A DNA stretch of 64,000 bases, taken from NCBI GenBank assembly GCA_030622545.1, contig JAUXGA010000007.1, positions 1 to 64,000 of the forward strand, given 5' to 3'. The position numbers and the translations under genes were made by a program. Within the stretch, counting starts at the first letter, position 1, and each line of letters starts with the position of its first letter. The notes under the pieces were generated by a model that made no database searches, was not told the origin of the DNA, and was given only the letters and a program-made list of their open reading frames with translations. Below are positions 52,738 through 60,700 of the stretch, piece by piece. The stretch is from a bacterium (GTDB lineage: Bacteria; Electryoneota; RPQS01; DYHQ01).

Positions 52738-53124
52738 AAAGGGAAGCGGGATTGGCGGAACTACTTTTTGTGGGGGGCCTATAAGTTTGCGAGTGATTTC
52801 AGCGGGAGCATTCTCCGTCCGGTTCTCTGGACACTGCTTCTGACGCTGATTGCCGCTGTTATCTATGGCGTACTCCTGTATGACGGTTTTCATAATGCAA
52901 TATTGTGGCCGGATTTCGGCAAAATCTCTCAAAGCATCGTGGCCGCACTTCGTGTCGCGAGCCTCGACCGGAGTTGGTTCAGCGCCGCTGTGGACACGAG
53001 TCATATTAGCTACTTCGCCCGTATCATCCTCTCGCTCACGGCCATTATCCAGACATTACTCACGGCCATTCTTATTACCTTATTCATCTTTTCCGTCCGC
53101 CGCCGCTTCAAGCACACGGAATGA
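52738..53124 (+). pseudogene. C-terminal fragment of a pentapeptide-repeat-type membrane protein
   Basis: An open frame with no credible start: after a stop at 52735 it reads KGKRDWRNYFLWGAYKFAS and SILRPVLW, continues through helices (TLLLTLIAAVIYGVLLY, LTAIIQTLLTAILITLFIF) and ends SVRRRFKHTE. This resembles the membrane tail of pentapeptide-repeat proteins, which often end in a basic RNRFK. The repeat domain is absent. The break lies 20 nt from the nuclease start on the other strand, suggesting a rearrangement point. Confidence 0.6.
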
Positions 53125-53155
53125 TAGATGGCGCTTTTAGAGAGTGCGCTCTGTT

Positions 53156-53185
53156 CCGGGCACGCTAACGCCATGCCGCGGCGAG
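53156..53185. repeat. Interspersed repeat, family B (copy 2)
   Basis: CCGGGCACGC, seven variable bases, ATGCCGCGGCGAG, the same layout as 21281-21310. An AACGC...GCGTT hairpin overlaps it. Confidence 0.5.
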
Positions 53186-53495
53186 CGTTTACGCCATTGC
53201 GCCTCTGGAGAGACACAACGGCGCATTGGGTAAACCCGGCTCGGCGGAAAAACTGGAGGCATGAGAATGAAATTATCGCCTCAAAAAGAAGATTTTCATG
53301 GTTGAAAAGGTCAATCACTTGTTTATAAACTAATTAACCTAACCAAGAAATTTACATTGGTATAACTTTTTTCCTTGACATCGCTTGAATTATTGCCGAA
53401 ATTAGTAATGGTTCAGTGTGTAAAATAAGGACAAAAAAGGTCTTATTAACTGAAATAGGGGGACAACGCACTCACAATTTGCAAGGAGACATCTC
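53186..53495. other. Intergenic region upstream of the HEETH protein gene
   Basis: 310 nt without a supported gene. A TTGACA is present at about 53376 but the box 17 nt downstream (GAAATT) is poor. AAGGAG lies 8 nt before the ATG at 53496. Confidence 0.4.
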
Positions 53496-55274
53496 ATGAA
53501 AATCAAAAAATGGATTTGTTTTGGAGTACCCTTGATTATTGGAGTGGGGATGCTTTTAGCTTCCCAGCCCAAGGACAAGCCATTAACGCCAAAACGGGGA
53601 ATCGATTTTGATTACGACTCCAGTTGGACCGGAGTACCATTTACATCGGCGGAGAGCACGACCGTTGCTGCGGCCATTTGCAGCATTGCGACCCCGCCAC
53701 CGAAGTCCATCACCTACAAAAACGCCGCTGGCAGCACCATCACAGTCTCGTGTTCCACGCTCGCCGCGAACCTGAAGGCGCAGCTCGACAGCGGCGATAT
53801 CGAGAGGGAAACGCAGAACGACGCTGACGGAGGTGAGTACGGAGGTGAGATTAATGTCAGTCCAAGACGCATAGCGGCAGCCGGCACCAGCGATGTTGGA
53901 AAGACATTCCTTGAAGAGTTGCTGATTCACGAGGAGACACACAAAGGAGCCCATCAAGACGGGCAAACATCAGACGAAAACGAAGCTGAAGCCTATGGCG
54001 CTGAGAAGGCGTACAAGGATTCCGTCGGTCTGGATTCCGCATCGAACGGTGATTACAGAGACACCTTAGCACGGTTGAAAGCTCATTTGGCGAACCACGC
54101 AGCAGCAGAAGCAAAACGAGCCCGTGCGTTAAAAGATGCCGTTCATAAACGATGCTTCATCGATCACGGCGAAGGCCTCGATCCGGATCTATTCAAGTCG
54201 CACGGACTGCTTGGCGGTGATTATGTATACGACCTCAGTCCATTCCTGGATGCATCCGACATGATGATTCACGAGTACTACTTCATGTTTCCGCCCGAAC
54301 ACTGTCTGGCACTTATCTGCGGCGGTGAGCCTATGTTGGGTCATGCACGGATAGTAGGCTTCGATATTTTTGACGGCATGGTGCAGCCTCCTGAGCCATA
54401 TTTCCTGCAGGACTTCAGCGTCCCCCCATATGACCCTATGTACTTCTATTCTATGGCCTATTCGGAAGATATGCAGCGCTATTACCTCGTGGATACCTTG
54501 AACCAGCAGATCGTCACCATGGGGGACTATGATGGGGATCTGATTCCGGACATGGAAAACCTAACCACGTTTGCCAACGTGATGATGTTTCCTGATTTGA
54601 TGGGCATGCGAAGTGTCGAACCGACTGTGCATCGCCAGCATGGTTTCGGCCTGATTGTCAATCACGAGGATGCCCGTTATACCGATGCCATCAATCCCTA
54701 TGATGGCCGATTCTTTTTACAGGATTTGGACGGGAATGACACTGCCGACGTGTGTATTCCGGTCTCTCGGTATGAATTCGTCACTTGCAAGCCGCACATT
54801 GTTGATTCTCCTTGGGAGAATGATGTGATGGTGCAGCTTTTTGCTTCATGGGATCATCCGATCGAGGTGTGGGCAACAGACTCACTGGGACAAGCCATGT
54901 TTGAGTATCTCGGCAATACTTATATGGAGATGCCGCATATGGAATGCTGGCTTGGCCGACCTCTTGTGGCAGGTGAGTTCATTATCGCCATAGATGCGGA
55001 AAACGGGAGAAAGCTCAATCTTGCCACCAAGGTTATCGACCCAACGCCTGAGCTGGTGACGTTAGCCCTTGAAAGCGCCGCTGTGCTCACCTTGCGATGG
55101 GAAAAGGTTCCCGGGGCAGATTACTACAATGTGTATGAATCGCCAGATCCCATGGATTTCACGGGAGCAATGATCTATTTTGCAGAAACAAATGAATTCA
55201 GTCTCCCATTGCCACCGGACGGCAAGCTGTTCTACCAAGTAACAGCAGCAAAGGAAGGCGGGCCGACGCGATAA
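53496..55274 (+). CDS. Secreted putative zinc metalloprotease (HEETH motif) with C-terminal Fn3-like domain
   Basis: A 592-residue exported protein with a signal peptide (MKIKKWICFGVPLIIGVGML). Near residue 140 is FLEELLIHEETHKGAH: His145, Glu146 and His149 form a zincin-type HExxH, with a candidate third ligand in DENEAEAYGAE about 12-20 residues later. Residues ~220-500 form a beta-rich region with ACIDIC Asp-Gly loops (DYDGDLIPDMENL). The last ~70 residues resemble Fn3 (LRWEKVPGADYYNVYESPDP). There is no T9SS tail. I cannot assign a named peptidase family. Monocistronic, ended by the hairpin at 55303. Confidence 0.65.
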   Translation: MKIKKWICFGVPLIIGVGMLLASQPKDKPLTPKRGIDFDYDSSWTGVPFTSAESTTVAAAICSIATPPPKSITYKNAAGSTITVSCSTLAANLKAQLDSGDIERETQNDADGGEYGGEINVSPRRIAAAGTSDVGKTFLEELLIHEETHKGAHQDGQTSDENEAEAYGAEKAYKDSVGLDSASNGDYRDTLARLKAHLANHAAAEAKRARALKDAVHKRCFIDHGEGLDPDLFKSHGLLGGDYVYDLSPFLDASDMMIHEYYFMFPPEHCLALICGGEPMLGHARIVGFDIFDGMVQPPEPYFLQDFSVPPYDPMYFYSMAYSEDMQRYYLVDTLNQQIVTMGDYDGDLIPDMENLTTFANVMMFPDLMGMRSVEPTVHRQHGFGLIVNHEDARYTDAINPYDGRFFLQDLDGNDTADVCIPVSRYEFVTCKPHIVDSPWENDVMVQLFASWDHPIEVWATDSLGQAMFEYLGNTYMEMPHMECWLGRPLVAGEFIIAIDAENGRKLNLATKVIDPTPELVTLALESAAVLTLRWEKVPGADYYNVYESPDPMDFTGAMIYFAETNEFSLPLPPDGKLFYQVTAAKEGGPTR

Positions 55275-55302
55275 TCGGAACAAGGAAATTCTGAGAAACA
55301 AC

Positions 55303-55330
55303 AAGGCCGAGGAAAAATCTCCTCGGCCTT
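55303..55330. terminator. Bidirectional terminator
   Basis: An 11-bp perfect stem AAGGCCGAGGA/TCCTCGGCCTT followed on the plus strand by CTTCTCATCTTTC. It separates the HEETH gene from the convergent SLBB gene. Confidence 0.8.
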
Positions 55331-55365
55331 CTTCTCATCTTTCGTGAATTGACAGGAAAGAACAA

Positions 55366-55905
55366 CTACCGATTCCGACTGGCGATAAAGAACCAGTAAT
55401 AAACGTTCGCGACAATAGAAAGCTGCGAAATAACCTTAACGACATCGCCGACAAGCTGCCAGGTCGACCCCGACAGAATGATGGTATCTTCAGGTTCCAA
55501 GCTGGGAATCAGGCGCCGGTCTCCGGTTTTGATGTACTTCTTGATATTAACGATAATAATATTGGGACCATCTTCCCGGTTGCGGACAATCCGGACATTA
55601 TCCAGACGCGACTTATTTTGCGGTCCTCCAGCGACGGAAATCAGCGTGATTAAGTCTGTTGTCGAGGGAATAAAATATTGTCCCGGCCGCAGAACTCGCC
55701 CCCAGACATTGACACGAATCAACAGCTCATTGGTCGCCCCGAGGTAATACTGGGAAGCTTGCCCGATGCGCTGAATGGGAACATCCACCCGTTGCACTGG
55801 ACCCTGAGTGACCGTTTGAGCTTGCATCTGGAGAGGAAAAATGACCACGGAGATAACGGCGAAAAACGCGACTCCCAATTGCTTCCCAAAAGATACCGGC
55901 TTCAT
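55366..55905 (-). CDS. Exported SLBB-domain protein
   Basis: A 179-residue protein with a signal peptide (FFAVISVVIFPLQMQAQ). The SLBB beta-grasp domain spans about 60-140 (VNVWGRVLRPGQYFIPSTTD, LISVAGGP), as in the periplasmic parts of Wza-like polysaccharide exporters, but there is no Poly_export domain. A C-terminal hydrophobic helix (SQLSIVANVYYWFFI) could anchor it. It is the last gene of the porU operon, 28 nt behind the lipoprotein gene, with GGGAGG before the ATG. A link to T9SS glycan attachment or surface export is inferred from position only. Confidence 0.7.
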   Translation of the reverse strand: MKPVSFGKQLGVAFFAVISVVIFPLQMQAQTVTQGPVQRVDVPIQRIGQASQYYLGATNELLIRVNVWGRVLRPGQYFIPSTTDLITLISVAGGPQNKSRLDNVRIVRNREDGPNIIIVNIKKYIKTGDRRLIPSLEPEDTIILSGSTWQLVGDVVKVISQLSIVANVYYWFFIASRNR

Positions 55906-55933
55906 AAGACAAAAGCCTCCCGTTTGATTTATT

Positions 55934-56731
55934 TCAATATCGAAATTCCGTTTTCACGGCGCATCCCGCCGGAGATCGCTCCGGAGGATTGCTGTTGGCT
56001 ATCACGCTGAGTTTCCATACATAATATTGCCCCGGAACAAACGTCTCCAGAGCATTATCTTCATTTAGTAGAACGCTATGCGTGGAACTGAAATCCGTAT
56101 ATTTCGTCCACCACATCGGCTGACCCGTTTCCTTGTCCCAGATGCGAAGCATATAGTAGTCAATGAACACCTCCGGGCCGGATTGAAACGTCCAGTTAAG
56201 ATAGCGTTCCCCCGTGTGAGACGTTGTCACCGCCAGAGAGAGCGGATTGGCAATGAGACGATAATAGGCCACAGGCGAGAATTCCGAAAAATTGCCCGAT
56301 TCATCGTAGGCTCGCACCGCATAATAGTAGCCACGGGTATCCCCCGTAGACGGCTCGGGACGTAGGTTTCCTGTGTCGTAATCAATATAGAAAGGATCTT
56401 CTCCAAGGTAAAAATCTTCCCCTAAAACAACATGATCATAATGCCCTTCAGGAAAACTCTCTTCTTCCTCTCCCCGTCGATAAATAAAGTATCCCTTTAA
56501 ATCGTCCTCTGTATTGAGATACCATTCCACCCGGATCCAGTAATTCAGAACATTGAAAGCTTCCGGACGGATACCGGCTTCTTCATAGAGGCTGTCCACC
56601 GAGCGAGGCTTCAAAACCGGAGTGGTTGGAGGGGTTGCATCGGTGTCGGAACTATCCTCACCGCATCCGGCCATCAGGATAAAAAATCCCAAGATGGCCA
56701 TCAGCACAACAAGTTGTCGACACGTCAACAT
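55934..56731 (-). CDS. Fn3-like lipoprotein in the porU/porV operon
   Basis: A 265-residue predicted lipoprotein (signal MLTCRQLVVLMAILGFFILM, lipobox MAGC, Cys23). Two fibronectin III-like repeats follow (WYLNTEDDLKGYFIYRRGEE and YYYAVRAYDESGNFSEFSP). No catalytic motif is seen. It is co-transcribed with the PorV/PorQ gene (15 nt apart) and with porU, and AGGAGA precedes its ATG. It may be an accessory of the T9SS cell-surface attachment complex; that role is inferred from context. Confidence 0.7.
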   Translation of the reverse strand: MLTCRQLVVLMAILGFFILMAGCGEDSSDTDATPPTTPVLKPRSVDSLYEEAGIRPEAFNVLNYWIRVEWYLNTEDDLKGYFIYRRGEEEESFPEGHYDHVVLGEDFYLGEDPFYIDYDTGNLRPEPSTGDTRGYYYAVRAYDESGNFSEFSPVAYYRLIANPLSLAVTTSHTGERYLNWTFQSGPEVFIDYYMLRIWDKETGQPMWWTKYTDFSSTHSVLLNEDNALETFVPGQYYVWKLSVIANSNPPERSPAGCAVKTEFRY

Positions 56732-56746
56732 AGGTGACGTCTCCTG

Positions 56747-57781
56747 CTACAATTGAAGTTCCAGACTCACTCGATGGATCGTGCCCAAATCGCGCGCCCG
56801 GTAAGCGTAATCAACTTTAGCGCGCCAGAACGCAATCCCGACTCCGGCAGTCCATTCATCCCCCCACATACCGCCGCGGAGCATCAACACATCTTGGAAG
56901 CGAAATTCGCCGCCGAAATGGTGGGTTCGTTCGTATCGTCTTTCGGTATCGTAACTCAAGGTCAACCGGCTGCGCAAAGAAACAAACTCCCAGATATACG
57001 CGCCGCCCACACGGTAATTCGTCGGGATGACATCGCGAACACCTTTCCCCCAGTTAATCTGCGTTCGGGTCATATCCTGAATGTTGATTCCCAAACACAC
57101 CCAGCCCGGCATCCGTCGCCCAATCAAATCTTCGGTCCGCAATCGAAGCTGCGCTCCGACATCCACACCAATGCCTGTCGCCGATTCCGTGTCCAGTGAA
57201 TTCTGAATGATTTTCAAGTTTGCTCCAACGGGCAACTGGACAGGAATCGAAAAATAAGACCACCCTAAATCCAGAAGAAATTCATTCAGCTTGGCGAAAC
57301 TCAGGAAAATCGCGGATTCATTATCCGAAAAATAGCCGGTCGGTTCGCCATGCTGAGCCACGATGAGTTCTCGCGGATCTTCATAGGGATAAGGCAGCCC
57401 TCCCAGCGAATCTCCATAGGGGAAAAGAAAACGATTGTCATAGTCAGGGTAGCGCGGAATATCCGTTACGCCAAGGCGAATCCAGTTAACCCCCACCACT
57501 GCTCCCGGCACCTCAGCAACGAGACCGGCCACCGAATAGGTTGCCAATCCCCCAAAAAGATCCGCATACATGCCGGAGAATGTCAATCCCTTACTGTAGC
57601 CCAAACCGCAGGGATTCCAATAAAACGCCGTGGGGTCATCCGCGATAGCGGTATAAGCGCCGCCCATTCCCACCGCTCTGCCTCCAACACCGATTTCCAG
57701 AAATTCACCGGCGTAGCGCGCGGCAAACGCGGCAGGAGCAATGCTGAGCATCAGCACGATATAAACGACCCGCTTGAACAT
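56747..57781 (-). CDS. porV: PorV/PorQ-family outer-membrane protein (T9SS)
   Basis: A 344-residue beta-barrel of the PorV/PorQ (FadL-like) family. The signal peptide is RVVYIVLMLSIAPAAFA. The diagnostic N-terminal segment is FLEIGVGGRAVGMGGAYTA then ADDPTAFYWNPCGL. PorV shuttles T9SS cargo to the PorU sortase in Bacteroidota. The ATG at 57781 overlaps the porU stop (TGATG); a TTG one codon upstream is also possible. Adjacent porU supports the PorV role; PorQ is the alternative. Confidence 0.8.
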   Translation of the reverse strand: MFKRVVYIVLMLSIAPAAFAARYAGEFLEIGVGGRAVGMGGAYTAIADDPTAFYWNPCGLGYSKGLTFSGMYADLFGGLATYSVAGLVAEVPGAVVGVNWIRLGVTDIPRYPDYDNRFLFPYGDSLGGLPYPYEDPRELIVAQHGEPTGYFSDNESAIFLSFAKLNEFLLDLGWSYFSIPVQLPVGANLKIIQNSLDTESATGIGVDVGAQLRLRTEDLIGRRMPGWVCLGINIQDMTRTQINWGKGVRDVIPTNYRVGGAYIWEFVSLRSRLTLSYDTERRYERTHHFGGEFRFQDVLMLRGGMWGDEWTAGVGIAFWRAKVDYAYRARDLGTIHRVSLELQL

Positions 57782-60700
57782 CAACGCACCTTGGCCATCT
57801 TAATTGTCTTCTCGATACGTTTCCCATTCTGACTGGCGATAATACGCCCGAAATAGACTCCATTGGCCACGACATATCCTCCTTTATCGCGACCATCCCA
57901 CATCAGAGTGCGATAATTAATCACCGCTCGTTCGGTTTCCTGAAGGGTGCGAATCAGCCGCCCGGAAACCGTGTAGATTTTTACTTTGACATGTTCATCC
58001 GTTTGGCCGCTCAGAAGATAGACTATCTTTGTCTCGCTTTTAAAGGGATTCGGATAATTCAGGGCAAAGTCAATTCCGAAATCTCCGGAAACCTGAAAAC
58101 CGGCGCTGTAGGTTGTATCATTGCCGATATTGTCCGTAGCGTAAATGACGATATCGTGTTCCCCGATAGCAAAATGCGGCCGAATCAGAGCGACCTGATC
58201 ACCGGATGTCTCCAGCGTATCTGTCCAGGAAAGATCGCTGTAGGGAAGGGTATCTCCGTCCAGCACAACGTAAAAACGCCCTGAGGTGCGGTTGATTCCG
58301 CTGGGATCGGAAAGATAAAAGAACATCTGCGGATTGGCGGGCACAAACGCACCGGGCACAAAACGTTCTCCGTTGACCGCCAAGTCAATTTTCGGCGGCA
58401 GGGCGTCCGGAACTTCAAGTGTATCCGATGTCGTATCCACACGCAGCATCGCGAAAGTTCCCAGATGGTTGGTTTGCGAAGAGTATTCCAGGGTGTATAG
58501 TCGATCCCAAGTGTACTGCCAGTAGAAATTCACAGAATCTATCCCAATAGAATCCACGTCGATGAGTATGCTGTCCCTTGCGATGACTTCACCCCAGCTC
58601 GTCAGTCTCGTCCAAAAATCCGATCCCAGGCGCTTCTGAAAAATGAACTCCTGGGCTGTATCCGGTGGAGACCAAGAGGGCCAGAGCGCACCAACGGTAT
58701 CGGGATATATCACCGTATCCGATACAAACTGCTCAAGCTTGAACGAGAGAGCGACCTCTCCCCCAGGCGCCAGTCGGTCCGAGCTGTCGGAAAGCGCAAC
58801 GGTGTAAACATGCGGACGGTATTCTTGAGGAAGCGGATAAAATCCCATGTTGTTCGCCGCAAAGAGCTCTTCCGCTTGCGTCAGCGTTCGAGGAGGAGCA
58901 TAGACAAGGACGCTGCTGTCCTGAAGCAACGACCTCGGCTGAATCCGCAATTCCAGCGTATCAGATGCCCCCGCTTCCCAAAATCTGCTCCAAACCGGGA
59001 ATTCGAGCGGATTTTCATAGTAAGTTCCATAGCCTCTGGAAACCGGAAAGTGCCGCACCGGTTCTATGGAATATTGGCTCGAGTTATTATCTTCATCCGA
59101 CTCTGCGATCCAATCATCGGGATCGATGGTTATGTCGAACTGCCAGTTTCCCGATTTCACATGAATCGGAACATCAATCCAAAAACCCTTGCTTAAATCA
59201 TCAACACCGGTCAGGATTGCAGACGTACTGAAACTATCTGTCTGACCCGGCGTCGTATAGCCATTAATAGACACTGTCACGCTATCCACCGGATCTGAAA
59301 GAGGACGAATGCTCTTTTTCAGTGGCACTCGCAGGTGTGGATAGGTCTCTCCCAATATCTCGGGTGAACGCGCCGTAGAAAAAGCGATATCCGGCGGCTG
59401 CACGAGAACCATCGTAACCGGTGAGGAGACATCTATGCCTCCCGAATCGTCATAAGCGGTAAAGGTGACGCGATACGTCACTCCCGTGATATCATAGGGA
59501 CCGATTGCAAGGGGAGTGCGCCACAGGTTTGACTCTACTTCCTCCATCCACATGGTGTCTATAGCCGGAAAACCATGACCTTCCGGAGGCGAATAGACAC
59601 CACGAAAATACGCTCGATCAATCCCATTACCGTTAAACAATCTCACCTGAACATAAAATGATGAGTCGGTGGAGATAACATCACTTGGCCAGGATTCCGC
59701 ATCAAGAAACATCGTAGCGTCCTCGATCATGTCACGAGCGTAAAAAGAAACGCAGCCGACTCCATCTTCTTGAGTTCCGGGATTGTTGACATAAACGACA
59801 TACCGCCCTTCAAACGTATTCGACGAGGAATCGATCACGAGAGGGGGAGATTGAAAATTCCGCGACGTAATCGCTTCGGATATCAGAGCTGCTTCTGTGA
59901 GCCGCACCTTTCTTTCGTTGTAGGGTTCATACCAGCCTTGAGCGATGTTCTGATCAAAGGGCAGCGTGCCTGCGACGATAACCGTATCACCGGGCATCAC
60001 GATGGTTGGATTGATTTCCGGTTCAAAAATCGCTTGAGGAATAGCAATCCGCACTCCCGGATCTCCCAGAAGAATCATCACCATAAGCATGGAATATAGA
60101 GGATCCAACTGCAGCGATTCTCCTCCTGCAGCCAGATAGTACCTTGTCTTGTTGATCTGGACGATCTCTCCTATGGTTTTAGCCGGTGGGGTTGCTATGA
60201 AATCAAACAGATAACCTTGCATACTGAGACCCGTTCCCGCCCATCCGACTCCCGATGAAGCATAGACTCCGATGCCTCCGATGAGGTCATTGTTACCGGC
60301 ATTTCTCTCAAAAAGAAAAGCCTCTCCCAGAACACCCCCCTGCGAGCGTAAATCATAAACCGCACTATAGCAGGTAAAACTGGTAACAAAAGGAAACCGG
60401 CGGCGATTCAGAAGCTGCTTTGCGCCGGAAACCGTCATCAATTCATCACCAGACCAGAGCCCTCCCCCGCCGTGCCCGTTGTAGTTGACAACCACTCCTC
60501 CCTGCAAAAAAGCTTCTCGAAGCGCTCCTACTCTTTGGGCAGACAGAAGGGAATCCGAGTAGACACGGGTTGTGTTGATATAATCCGGCATTTTTTGATA
60601 AACCGGCTCACAAAAACCCTGTGCAAAGTTAAAACGGGCATCTTTTTTATCTGCGACGAAAACATAGTTTGATTTCCAGGCTTTCGCGTAATCCGGGTCA

